Below are positions 53,932 through 64,000 of a stretch of 64,000 nt of DNA, one piece after another. The stretch covers positions 2,059,327 to 2,123,326 of the forward strand of contig CAXIPT010000004.1 in NCBI GenBank assembly GCA_964030475.1, given 5' to 3'. The first letter of the stretch is position 1. Every line of letters begins with the position of its first letter. A program made the position numbers and the translations under genes. Under the pieces are notes generated by a model. It was given only the letters and a program-made list of their open reading frames with translations. It was not told where the DNA came from and did no database searches. Source of the stretch: Tethya wilhelma. Taxonomy: Eukaryota > Porifera > Demospongiae > Tethyida > Tethyidae.

Positions 53932-54906
53932 TTAGCTTGTCGGAGGCTTTGGTGGTACTGATGCTGTCGTGGTTATGGTTCCAGTTGCCGGCATTTGAGG
54001 AGCGGTTTGTCTCTGCGTGAATAGAAACAGACATAACAATTATCATAGAAAAAGAACAGAATGGATGTACTCTATGTGTCATACATAGAAAGGTGACTAT
54101 CTTACTCAATAACTTACAACAAAGGATACTGTATGCTTATAGACAATCTCAAACCTATCCCAGAAACCTGTTCAAGTACACTCACAACACACACCTTGAA
54201 CTGGGCATCTTCAGCTAAACCACTTATGTCATTGGAATAAAAATCTTTAAAATTTACGTAGCTGGGATTCGAACCCAGGTCTTTCGAATTCTAGTTGAAT
54301 ACTCTTACCACTGAGCTACTGAATAATCATACTCTTGTTCCTAGGCTCTCTCACCTTCCTTTCCGTGAGTAAAAGGTCAAAGGGGAGAGCCTGGGAACGA
54401 GGCTAGAATAATTGCCCCCACCAGCTATAATCTACACAAAGACAAAATATTGATCATGTACGACGACCATGGTCTAGCTAACCTGTTGCATAGCCATTCC
54501 TCCTCCTCTGTGAAAATAATGCGACGCATAGTCCATCATATTCACACCATAGGGGGGATACCCAGGCTGCTGCATCATCATCATTGAAGGGTTCATCCCC
54601 TGAACAGGGGGTGGTGGATACTGGGGATAAAATTGTCCTTGAACCCCCGGTCCATAACCCCCTGACATCATTGGATATTGAGGGGGTATTGGATGTTGAG
54701 GGGGCACTGAAGTAGGGGGTGGTGGAGGGGGGTATGATTGTTGGGGGGATAGGAGTGTGGTCCCTCGTGGGAAGTAGGAGCTCATTTTAGGGTTGTAGGA
54801 GTAATCGAGATTTGACGGAGTATTGGTTGGGTTAGAGGTGTGGTTTTGGGTGGAGTTTTGTTGATTAGAAGCTGGTGTTGGTGCTGCAGATTTCTCCTGC
54901 GCAGCT
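53932..54906 (-). CDS. Pro/Gln/Met/Tyr-rich C-terminal exons of an unrecognised gene
   Basis: Exon 54906-54483 (enters with one base completing a codon) encodes AAQEKSAAPTPASNQQNSTQ, SYFPRGTTLLSPQQSYPPPP, GGYGPGVQGQFYPQYPPPPV and MNPSMMMMQQPGYPPYGVNM. Exon 54012-53932 follows in phase 0 and ends ATGTITTTASVPPKPPTS. Low-complexity P/Y/M-rich tails like this occur in endocytic adaptors and RNA-binding proteins and give no firm identity. Upstream exons are needed. 60646-61287 on the same strand, also Pro/Gln-rich and ending in phase 0 or joined through intervening exons, may be the 5' part of the same gene. Confidence 0.5.
54258..54330 (-). other. tRNA-like sequence (pseudogene or SINE head)
   Basis: The reverse strand has an A-box (TAGCTCAGTGG) and a perfect T-arm/B-box (CTGGGTTCGAATCCCAG), but the acceptor stem pairs only about 5 of 7 and the anticodon stem has a mismatch. 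Not a credible functional tRNA. Confidence 0.5.
54343..54405. mobile_element. TAGCCTCGT-family mini-element
   Basis: Imperfect inverted ends TTGTTCCTAGGCTCTC ... GAGAGCCTGGGAACGAGGCTA, flanked by GAATAATCA and GAATAATTG, a decayed 9-bp duplication. It sits next to the tRNA-like sequence in an intron of the Pro-rich gene. Confidence 0.55.
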
Positions 54907-54908
54907 CT

Positions 54909-54924
54909 GTGTGTGTGTGTGTGT

Positions 54925-54962
<38 letters not shown>
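54909..54962. repeat. (GT)n microsatellite
   Basis: Immediately upstream (minus strand) of the Pro-rich exon acceptor. Confidence 0.9.
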
Positions 54963-54965
<3 letters not shown>

Positions 54966-55488
54966 CATGTTTGTTTGTTTGTGTGTGCATGTACATGCTA
55001 TTAAGTTAGTGCCAGTGCATTAACAAAACCATTTACACACACAAAACAGTGTAACTAATTAGCATGGATACCATTAAAGCTGTGACTACAATTAGTTCAC
55101 AGACATTGATGGCATTCCACGTTGTCCCAAGATCACAGCTAGTAACTAACAAAGACATTTTCAACTTGGAATGTACCTTGGAGTCACTGGAATCACACAC
55201 ACAATCACACAGACAGAGATGGTGACTCCATCTATCAATAATGCAAGCATTAACACATCAAAAGATGCAGGTTAAAGTCTATGAAGAAGCTTTCCCAAAT
55301 AGAACATCTGTAGCTGAATGCTTAGTTGTGGGTTGTAAAACCATGCAAAGATATAGCTTTGATGTCGATAGAAATACACAGTCATGTCAACAATGAATAT
55401 AGTCCATGGTTGGTAATCTGTATAAACACTATTAGGGGCACTCTTAATTCGTTCAATCAGTGAATAATGCCAACAATAGTACAGTATT

Positions 55489-55526
55489 GTGTGTGTGTGT
55501 GTGTGTGTGTGTGCATGCGTGCTGGN

Positions 55527-55618
<92 letters not shown>

Positions 55619-55619
55619 A
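55489..55619. repeat. (GT)n/(CA)n tracts with single-n join
   Basis: GT run to 55514, then CA run from 55527 to 55619, n at 55526. The strand switch of the repeat at the n suggests a misjoined or hairpin-collapsed microsatellite. Confidence 0.9.
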
Positions 55620-55639
55620 CCACCACCACCAACACCAAC

Positions 55640-56900
55640 ACTGTAACTATTACCCAATACCAATCCACAAAGCTTATACCTATAGACTTTATGCAATTGA
55701 CGTAACAACCTAGAAACTGTGCATGCGTTGCTTACGCCATCATTTTGAAGGGTAAATTTAGCGTGGAAGTATAGCACAGGAAAGTGACAGCTTCTTTGAA
55801 GAATTTTTTAGTAAAACCCTGGAGACAGTGAACTAACATACGCTTGATTACTTCCACTCAGAGAGACCTATAGGCTTGCAAAGCGATCCTTGAGCAGCGG
55901 CAGCTAGAACAGCTAGCAGACGGTGACAAAAATTGTATTTCTTTGCTCTGCATCATAATCTTTGTTGCGTTGTTGGTACTACTGGTTCCTCGCTTTGGGC
56001 TAGCTATATTCTCGGTAGTTGTGAACCACAAAGATGACTAATCATACAAAATGCACTATCAGTGCACTTGTAAAACAACGATTTGTTTCCTTTCCATATG
56101 TCAGCCATCAAATTTTTGCCCTTCAAAATGGCGGTAGCTAGCAACACATCCGGTATTCCTGTGAAATTGTGATGTAATTGCATATTTCAAGGTATATTTC
56201 ACTTTGAACTTAACTTACAGTACACTTCTTAATAGTTTCAATTCAGATGTACGAAATAAGAACTCTAACAATCCATAGTCACTAACTGTAACAGTAGCAT
56301 ACATACAGTACACAAAATGCATCGTTGTATTGTGGGATGCACTAACTTACTTACTTGCACATGTATTTAATTGTAACCACGTGGCATTGCATGGATACGA
56401 TAGAACTGGTACTCTTAGGAACGGTGTAAGGAAACATGAAACACCTTGTTTCCTTGCATGCATGGAATAGCTCTGATGAGACTTAATTGACAGCATGCAA
56501 AATGATCTTGACAAACATAAAGGATTTGCAACTAGTTGTGAACTAACCACTTTCACAGGACCACTGGGTACCATATAGCTCAAAATTTTTTGTGGCACAA
56601 AAGGTTTGTGAAAAGCCTGTCTTTGCTGTCTATAGAAGTAATTTTTATGAAACACAATCTCAAAATTATACTGCCAATATAAAATTAACTATCATGATAA
56701 TTTTTCACGTACAAAGTTGTTTGTCCAATTCCAAAATATTAGAGCTATGTGGTATGGGTATATATGGATAACTGTAATTACCCATCCTGGAGACAAAAAC
56801 TATAGTAATGGTTGACAAACAGATTGAGATCAATAATCATGAATGAAGGTGCATACCCCCCACTGACTACTAATTTTTCTCAAAGACTAGATGAAAAAGT
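55640..56900. repeat. Duplicated non-coding segment, copy 1
   Basis: Shares long blocks with 58085-59060 (for example 'gtattgtgggatgcact...aaccacgtggcatt' and 'ggtgtaaggaaacatgaaacaccttgtttcc'), roughly 85% by eye with indels. 55740-56170 is specific to this copy and contains 'tcaaaatggcgg'. No gene recognised. Confidence 0.6.
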
Positions 56901-58084
56901 AAACCATAGCAATACGATGCATCTATTATCGAGTATATGAACCGTGGGCTTGAGGACTCTGAACTGCAACATACACTAGGTTAGCACAAATCCAGTCCAA
57001 CTGAGCTCTATTGTATATCTAGATATAGCACACGTACACTATACACAGGGTATAATCGATGGGTATGATTTTGAAGCTAAGCACTCAGAGAAGCACAGAG
57101 CCTCAGATCTCATAAACTATACATATGCATGCTTACATAGAAAGCTGCAGGCCAACTCCTGTCTGTCTTACCAAAACTTGAACACTGAACACTGACCAAC
57201 AATTCAGCAGCAGCAGCCATGCAGGGAGTCATGCACCTCTGCTGTGAATCTCTGTGCTTTTATTCAACACAAATCCTAGATAATGCACACCAAATCAGTA
57301 GGCGTGGCCTCGAAGCTACTAGTATAAGCGCTCAAAGAAGCACAAAAGCCTCAAATTTCAAGGAACTACAGTATTTTAGACAGCAAAAAAACAAGATCAT
57401 TCAGAGTTATGAATGTAAGTACCACCAATATTTTCGCTAGAGCTGTCTTTCTTGAGATTTCGATGGGACAGACAGATAGACAGACAAAATGACTACCGTA
57501 ACCCTCTGCACATATTATGCACCTACCAAGGCTTAATAATTTCGTAACTGATAGAACACACACAAAAACCGACTACTATATACACGTGCTATGCACACGC
57601 TGAGGCTTAATAATCTTGCTCCAAGGGTTGCATATATAGGTTCACAATCAAAGATATAATAGTATTTCAATATGCAGGCTCATAATTGGCCTTCCAAAAA
57701 ATTAAACTTTTTATGGGAAGACAACCACATCAGTGGGTCTACTCTCTACCACATACTGGTCAGTTTGCCATACTTTATAGTGGACACTCTCTACTAAAAC
57801 GCTTGTGGGTTTCAATGGAATGCATAAATAGATTCATTGATGACAACAATGAATATTCATAGACAACATTATATTATTGTTCGAGTGTGCATGTACTTCA
57901 ATTACATACAAAAGTGAAGGCGAGTATAATAATAAAATTATATGCAAGTAGTTCTTGACAGAACTTTTCTTGGTCATGATTGTTCACGAAATACTGAGCC
58001 TAACTATGTTAAACCAAGCCACGTATATACGTAGACTTAGAACACAAGCAGTATATGTTTCTAAACTGTCAAAGTTTTTTTTTT
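56901..58084. other. Intergenic; minor internal repeats
   Basis: 'gaagctaagcactcagagaagcacagagcctca' (57072-57104) and 'gaagctactagtataagcgctcaaagaagcac' (57312-57343) are diverged repeats. 'gacagacagatagacagac' near 57459-57477. Nothing coding supported. Confidence 0.35.
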
Positions 58085-59060
58085 TCTCGGACTATTACCC
58101 AATACTGATTCACAAAGCTTATACCTATTTCACTCTGAACTCAACTTACACAACACTACTTAAGAAATGCAGCACTTGAACACCATTTTGTTGTAGAACA
58201 ACAGTACAGGACAAAATAGTTCCTATATCTGAATTGAAACTATTAGCAACGTTAAAATGTTACATATAATCCATATAAAACGGAAACGGCTATGAATAAC
58301 TTAAAACCTCAGTTTATAGTGTTTTATTTTGTGCGATACTGCACATTGTGTTTCCGTTTTACGTAAAAGGAACGGAAACGTTATATTGAGGGCTACTGCA
58401 GTTTCAATTCAGATGTACGAACTATGAACTTTAACAATCCATATAGTCACTAACTGTAGCAGTAGCACAGTACACTGAAATGCACAGTTGTATTGTGGGA
58501 TGCACTTAACTTACTTACTTGCATGCACACGTATTCAATTGCAACCACGTGGCATTACATGGATACTATTGTAGCTGGTACTCTTAGCAACGGTGTAAGG
58601 AAACATGAAACACCTTGTTTCCATGCATGCACGGAATAGCTCTGATGAGATTTGACAGCACGCAAAATGATTTTAACAAACATACAGGTTTTGCAACTAA
58701 TTTGTTTGTTTGTGAACCAAGTTAAACCACTCTCACAGGACCATGCACTGGGTACAATATAGATCCAAATTTTTCATGGCACAAAAGGTTTGTGAAAAGC
58801 CTGTCTTCGCTGTCTATAGAAGTAATTTGCGTGAATCACAATCTCCAAATTATATCGCCAAATGCAATATAATTATGTGGCTTTCTAGATTTTCATGGAA
58901 AAAATTGCTGTGATAAACCGTCCAATCACAAAATATTGGAGCTACATGCACATAATATGGTATACCCATTGATAACCTCAACCCATTCCAGGAGACAAGA
59001 AATAACCAACAAAAACTGGTAATGGTAGATAAACAGCTTGAGATTAACAGTATTATATAG
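58085..59060. repeat. Duplicated non-coding segment, copy 2
   Basis: Second copy of 55640-56900, with a private insertion at about 58190-58390 that contains opposing 'aaaacggaaacgg' and 'ccgttttacg' strings. Confidence 0.6.
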
Positions 59061-59608
59061 TTACCACACATTAGTCATGGGTAAGGGTGCATACCCCCAA
59101 ATAATGTATTAATACAGCTAGAGTATAGAAAATTATTGTATATACAGGTTTCTGAATCCCATAGGTGTATGATGGCATGTAGTGAAGTGGAAATTAGATT
59201 AACATTCTTTCACTGTCAACTGGTACAGCCTGGTACATGTGCACTCCTATCTCCACTGCCTGGCAACTGAAGCAGCTGTGAGGAATTAAGCTACCACCAA
59301 CTTCATCAGAGAGCATGGTACCAGCATGACACTAATTAACTCACTCACTCTATGGCATGCATATGCATAATATGATGTGCTCAGAATTCCACATTCACGT
59401 AGAAAACAACCAACTCTACACAGCAGCTCTAGATAGCACAAAACTAGTAGACTTTGTGTGCCACTGAGTCTTTAAACTGGGCAGATAATCAACTCAGTGC
59501 AGCTAGCCATAATACTTTGGTTATAGAAAGTTAAAAAGTCAAAGAACTAGCAAGAACCAAGACAAGTTGAAAAGATTCTCAAAATAATTTTTTTGCCGGC
59601 CACCAAAA
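59061..59608. other. Upstream of the granulin-like ORF; nothing recognised
   Basis: No coding signal or repeat identified on either strand. Confidence 0.3.
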
Positions 59609-59875
59609 ATGAAGTGTTGTCTACTTTCACTGGGTGTTCTCTACATTGCTGTTGCCATAGTAACAGCCCACAACCATCACCATGAGAAGACACTGGACAA
59701 TGGAGCCAAGTGTGTCTTTTCTGAAGCAGCATCTTCCAAAGTGATGACCACCTTGTTCACAAAATGCTCATACACTGTGAGTGAACAATTCAGCACGTGG
59801 GGATGTTGTCCACTAGAGTCCATCTGGTTTGAGAGCCAAGAGAAAAGATATTTCTTATTATACAACAAATTTTAA
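59609..59875 (+). CDS. Secreted Cys-containing protein with granulin-like WGCCP motif
   Basis: ATG at 59609 opens a clear signal peptide (MKCCLLSLGVLYIAVAIVTA), then HNHHHEKTLDNGAKCVFSEA and a C-x-Y-x9-W-G-C-C-P-L segment. W-G-C-C-P is the signature centre of granulin modules, but only part of a module is present before the frame runs into less protein-like sequence and stops at 59875, so either an exon ends near 59825 or the gene is truncated. A possible further acceptor is at about 59930 (ttttccag). Weak family call. Confidence 0.4.
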   Translation: MKCCLLSLGVLYIAVAIVTAHNHHHEKTLDNGAKCVFSEAASSKVMTTLFTKCSYTVSEQFSTWGCCPLESIWFESQEKRYFLLYNKF

Positions 59876-60645
59876 AATTTCAAACGCCATTGAAATGTGC
59901 ACATTTTCACGGTTCTTTTAATTGCTTTTCCAGCTTCCTATGCCTTACCAGTCAAAAGTTAGCTGTATGCTTCATAAAAAAAAATTGATCAAAGCTAAGA
60001 TAGTATATAGAGTGGAATGTATTTTCAACATTGTGAATCTCATTATAAACCACATGTTTAACATCCAGTGGCATTCTCAAACCAGATCGACTTCAGAACA
60101 GCCATTTATATATACCTATACCGGGCTAGCATCACGCTGGCAAGGTAAATTAGGCTAAAGAGTCATATCTTTTAAACACACCATGCATATGTCTTTGGTC
60201 ANAGACGCAAGCCGCTGCTCTTGATGGGAGACGATTCCTGAATAAACACAGCACAATATGAACAGTGTACAGTGTATAGGTACCAACTCAGAAATCTTGC
60301 CATTGCTACTATACACTAGGAAAGTTTCATGGGGTATAACTTTTGCGGATGTCTCGTCAAACATTTTGGCATTTTAACTTTCACAGATGAGCTGCCAATT
60401 TCCATACGTATTATAACATTACAGAGAATTTCGCGGATAAACTTTCACAGATGGATCGTGATCCGTGAAAACCATAAAGTTAAACCTCACAAAGTTTCCC
60501 GCTATATGGTACAAGCTTAAAGAGAGCATTCAAACGATATCACCATTTTGACATGATTTGATTAACATAGGCCAAAACAACAAAGCATACAGTCACATAC
60601 ACATATACACACATCATCATTAAAATACGTACAGTAGCTGGATAC
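59876..60645. other. Spacer with single-n join
   Basis: n at 60202. Near 60345-60480, 'ttttgcggatgtctc', 'ttcgcggataaactttcacagat' and 'ggatcgtgatccgtgaaa' form nested inverted motifs, probably a short mobile element. No gene. Confidence 0.35.
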
Positions 60646-61287
60646 CTTTCTAACAGGAGGGGCAACTTTGGAAGTCGTGTTACTTTTGGATGGCTCTTGT
60701 TTCACTGGTTGCTGTGGTAACGGTAACTGTTGTCGAGGTGATGGTTCTTGTTGTCTTGGCAACGATACTGGTTGCTGTGGTAACGGTTGTGTGTGTCCTA
60801 GTGATGAGGACAACGCATCAAATTGGCCCATTTTCAACGATTTCAAAAAAGAATCAATTTCGGAAATTTCTGCTCCAATTTTGTCCGATGATGTAGCATC
60901 AGTTCCTGATACTGTGTTCTGATTGGTTGTTACCGTAGCAACAGGATTTTGAGCTTTCAGAGCTGGGTCGGCATTTTTTACATTTGAAGGTTTGACATTT
61001 TCACTAGGTTTACTGGTAGTAGGTTGTGTAATGTGATTGTCATGTGATTCACTAGCTGTCGGAGAGATTGAATTCATATCGGATTTCGTAGTCACATGAT
61101 TATCACATGACTTGGCATCTGTAGTTTGTATAACAGTACTTGTCAGGGCAGGAGATGTTGAACTAGTCACATGACTATCATGTGATCCTGGTAAAGTGTC
61201 TTGTTTGACTGGATTGACGGGTTTTTCTTCTACTGGTTTGGCAGGTGGAGCAAGTGGATCGAATTCACTGAGAGTTTCAGATGCCAT
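60646..61287 (-). CDS. Ser/Thr/Pro/Gln-rich N-terminal exon of an unrecognised gene
   Basis: ATG 61287 opens MASETLSEFDPLAPPAKPVE. The exon ends at a donor (AAG|gtatcc) at 60646, 214 codons, phase 0. Features: an FDPL-containing start (DPL/DPF-type tripeptides bind clathrin adaptors in endocytic proteins), repeated SHDSHVTSS, SCDNHVTT and SHDNHITQ modules, an amphipathic helix (ISEIDSFLKSLKMGQFDALS) and Q/P runs (PLPQQPVSLPRQQEPSPRQQ). No folded domain is seen. It may belong to the same gene as 53932-54906, 6 kb downstream on the same strand. An adaptor or scaffold role is only a guess. Confidence 0.5.
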
Positions 61288-61438
61288 AATATGTACCTAC
61301 AAGAACATAATTTACCATAGATCAGATTGATGGTATGTATATCAAGAATACAAGTACACGTATACCATTGACACATTTTCAAATGACAGATTTGTAAATT
61401 GAACTATAATATTGTAACGAACATGTGTTCTAATTTGN

Positions 61439-61439
<1 letters not shown>

Positions 61440-61511
<72 letters not shown>
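61440..61511. repeat. (CA)n microsatellite at a single-n join
   Basis: About 70 bp of CA following the n at 61438-61439. Confidence 0.9.
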
Positions 61512-61514
<3 letters not shown>

Positions 61515-61519
61515 ATTAC

Positions 61520-61640
61520 TTTGGTATTCAGCAATGTCATACGGTGCAGCTTGGGATCCCTGAATGGTGTTCATGAAGACTCCAACCACAACCAGTGTAG
61601 TCAACAGCAACATTGAGACTTTCACTATGATTGTATACAT
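61520..61640 (-). CDS. First exon of a small secreted protein
   Basis: ATG 61640 begins MYTIIVKVSMLLLTTLVVVG, a strong signal peptide, then GSQAAPYDIAEYQ and a possible donor (A|gtaatt) at 61519. The rest would lie beyond a (CA)n tract and an n and was not found. The layout, a short signal exon, resembles the other secreted-peptide genes here. Confidence 0.4.
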
Positions 61641-63534
61641 TGAAATTGTAGAACAAGAAGTTACTGGTCAACAATAAACCTGAATGATAAAAATAGTCAC
61701 TATAATGACGCTTGCAGATGTTTGCAATTCTTACAATGAAATTTTGCTTGGAACAATAATATCGTAGAAACTTTGTACCTTATTTATAAGAGCTGTGACT
61801 ATGATTGTAGTAGTACACTTGTCATAATAATTATGTCCTTAGATATGTATACAAATTCAATTTTAAGACCAAAATTAATGTTGTTTGTACTTTGATTAGC
61901 ATCTATAGGATTCTCTTTAATTTGCACGTTGTAGGTGGATCAGTTTAGGAACCAAACCATGTGTACTCTAAGTAAAACTGCTAATTATTTTGTGTGGTAA
62001 AGTCCTTAACAACGATAGAATTGAATTTTAAACTCACTTTTAATTGCTAGCCGATCACATAATATGTACTCAGTAGGGTGTGCAACATGAAAATTCAACA
62101 TTCGACTTTTGAATAACTAATTCATGCAATATGTACAGTAGGTTGAAACTTAAACTAGCGCACCTTCAAACTCCGTTGTCTCCTATCAACAAATGACTTC
62201 TGAATTCTTGGTACTAACTACTTTCAACAGAATCAGCCAGATGGTTACCAATAACAGAGGCTTGTTTTAACTCTATCAGAGAATTGGTAAGGCCCTCCTC
62301 TAACTAACGCAACATGGAGGGATTCACTTCTCTCTTGCATGTAAGCAAAAATGGCAAATAATTGCGATTTTAGCGGTAAAAAATGCGTAAATTTTGCCGC
62401 TGACAATGCAATATGAAACTTACGGTTTTCTTTCACTTCAGCGACAGAGATCAGGAATTGAAGGTGCGCTGGTTTAAGTACCAACTTACTCTACATGTTG
62501 CACATATTAATTGTTCAAAAGTCGAAAGCTGATTTTTCATATTGCACACATGTAGTCACATAAGTATCATGACATTGTGATCCTGGAAAAATGCCTTGTT
62601 GGATGACCAGTCATGACTACAATTAAATTTTTACTTAGAGAAAACACACAGTGTGGTTGTGAATCACTTTGTGACCTTTTCTCTGTATACAGATCAGAAT
62701 GGTAAAGATCATCATGACAAAAATCTCAGAATTCTAATCGCGCGTTATACGTTAATCCACGAAGGCCACGCCTATATAGAGATTTGTAGCTGCTGCGCAT
62801 GCGCATATCACTTGTGTTGCCTCCTGCTGGGCCATGCAGTGCTGGCAACCCATGGACTGGCAAGTTGCAAGATCACTGATTCAGTTGGCTAACAGTGGAG
62901 TAAAGCATAGAAGACAGTCAAAAGAGAGGATGGGGTATGGGCAGGGAATCCAGAAAAATAGCGATTACATGGTAGGAATTTGAAATACGATACGATAAGC
63001 CTAGCTTGCCACACCGCCTTGTTCCAATATATACCTTTTACAGCATTGCCCATTCTTACATGCACTCATTTTTTACTATGACTTGTAGTAGTAGTAGTCT
63101 CAAAGCAGTATAGCATCTACAGGCAAATCAGAAACGGCATCCAGTAATTGAGATGGCTGTTACTCTAGATCAACTCTTATTTAGTGCGCTAAATACTGCA
63201 TGTCAACTTTTCTCAAATTTAGAATTACATGTACAAGAACTATCTTATAATCATGATGACATGTAGAAAGTCAATACAATATAAACTTCAAGTCTCTATA
63301 ATAATATTATTATAATAAAATTCTAATATTATGCAGGAAATACTACACATTGTCATACTGTTCGATCACTTTGATGTCCCGGTCTTATATTTAACTACAG
63401 CAATAAAGTCTAATAAGGCAATCACTACAATTATTGTACTATACTGAGAGTTCCTATACTAATATCATACACACAAGTTATTATTGTACAATTATTAATT
63501 GTAAACCGGGATTAAGAGCGTTGTTTATCATTCC
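61641..63534. other. Intergenic; no gene supported
   Basis: 62086-62150 and 62464-62550 share inverted text ('gtgtgcaacatgaaaattc' with 'tactctacatgttgcacat', and 'aagtcgaa' strings), and 62159-62180 with 62445-62476 pair as 'agcgcaccttcaa' and 'ttgaaggtgcgct', indicating a MITE of about 450 bp (roughly 62075-62535). An NRF-1-like TGCGCATGCGC lies at 62794-62804. Confidence 0.45.
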
Positions 63535-64000
63535 TCAAGATTGGTATAGTTTGAGATCACAAGATAAAATAAAACTGCCTTGTGGTCCGGGGGTTTCCGG
63601 AACACCTTTCACGTTTGCCTCGTCATCGTCTCCCATGTACATGAACACATTCTCCTGCGTGGCGGTAGAAAGCGTAACAGAACCATCATCTCTCACGGTG
63701 ATCCTCCAATGTCCTCGAGGTCCTGGGTTACCCTGTCGCCCTTGCACATTACCATTATCATTGTACATGTACCAATCCGGCCAACGTTTAGTCGAAATGA
63801 GATAAGGTGAATCATACGATGATACTAGTGGAGTGAAAATGAGCTCTCCCTGTGGTCCAGGCAGGCCATCCCATCCTCTTACATTGCCAATTGCGTTTGA
63901 CTGCATGTAAACGTATTTGTTTGGCCACCGGAGTGTTGAAATTCGAAACACACCTCCTTCAAACGGCAAGGTATATTTTCTAGTAAAGCCATCTGAATCC
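63535..64000 (-). CDS. Partial protein of W/Y/PGPQG repeats (beta-trefoil-like)
   Basis: The frame is open from the window edge (DSDGFTRKYTLPFEGGVFRI) to a stop at 63535, about 154 residues. Three repeats of about 45 residues are visible: RWPNKYVYMQ...GNVRGWDGLPGPQGELIF; RWPDWYMYND.GNVQGRQGNPGPRGHWRI; and QENVFMYMGDDDEANVKG then PGPQGSFIL. A W/F-x-Y-M-x(n)-N-V-x-G-x(2-5)-P-G-P-x-G-x-(W/F) unit three times over suggests a beta-trefoil such as fascin- or lectin-type domains, but I cannot name the family. The 5' part lies outside the window. Confidence 0.6.
   Translation of the reverse strand, partial: DSDGFTRKYTLPFEGGVFRISTLRWPNKYVYMQSNAIGNVRGWDGLPGPQGELIFTPLVSSYDSPYLISTKRWPDWYMYNDNGNVQGRQGNPGPRGHWRITVRDDGSVTLSTATQENVFMYMGDDDEANVKGVPETPGPQGSFILSCDLKLYQS

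Noticed and set aside
54258..54330. Functional tRNA gene
   Set aside because: The T-arm is perfect but the acceptor and anticodon stems mispair.
56320..56370. THAP-type zinc-finger start (MHRCIVGCTN)
   Set aside because: Stops after 17 codons and the sister copy at 58480 also breaks at once; the rest of the C2CH pattern is absent.
63730..63760. A second N-P-G-P string (GRQGNPGPRG) on the minus strand as a 2A site
   Set aside because: It lacks the D-x-E before N-P-G-P and the hydrophobic or helical lead-in, and it sits in a repeat where sister units read LPGPQG and TPGPQG, so it is structural.

Overview
The window looks like part of a demosponge nuclear genome, possibly Amphimedon or a relative. 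It is AT-rich and eukaryotic: short exons with GT/AG introns, many (CA)n, (CT)n and (ATA)n microsatellites, two N-run gaps and isolated single n's that look like contig joins. It carries secreted and membrane families known to be expanded in sponges: knottin-type peptides, a beta-helix plus multi-membrane-span protein, and a 2A-type ribosome-skipping motif. The species assignment is inference.

Layout. 0-9 kb: a small secreted Cys-rich peptide gene, then a tandem family of type II membrane proproteins with a phospholipase-A2-like Cys-rich C-terminus (three intact copies, several decayed). 9.3-13 kb: a hypothetical minus-strand ORF, a minisatellite and a minus-strand calpain whose catalytic-Cys exon is missing at an N gap. 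14.3-18.2 kb: a DNA element with 9-bp target duplications, then an unrecognised multi-exon gene with two alternative 3' ends, one a soluble tail and the other membrane segments plus a D-I-E-x-N-P-G-P 2A motif. 18.6-27.5 kb: a transposon graveyard (foldback element, mariner-like MITE, LINE fragments, TTAA MITEs, a perfect 95-bp inverted repeat) and a copy of an exon from the 2A gene.

28-33.7 kb: a two-gene cassette present twice, each copy a secreted knottin precursor converging on a GIY-YIG-like gene, followed by a secreted M35-type metallopeptidase. 34-41 kb: a large beta-helix plus multi-TM gene with an exact 1,884-bp internal duplication at a single n, probably an assembly error. 43.4-48 kb: a MAP-kinase phosphatase (DUSP) with rhodanese and catalytic exons. 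49-53.4 kb: a head-to-head pair of paralogous genes sharing an unnamed domain. 53.9-61.6 kb: Pro/Gln-rich minus-strand exons, duplicated non-coding sequence and short secreted-protein exons. The right edge holds a partial protein of repeats with W-Y-x-Y and PGPQG motifs.

Themes: secreted Cys-rich peptides and precursors, candidate processing or defence enzymes, signalling genes (calpain, DUSP), and heavy colonisation by short inverted-repeat elements. All domain calls were made by eye. Exon limits come from splice consensus and phase matching, without transcript or homology evidence.
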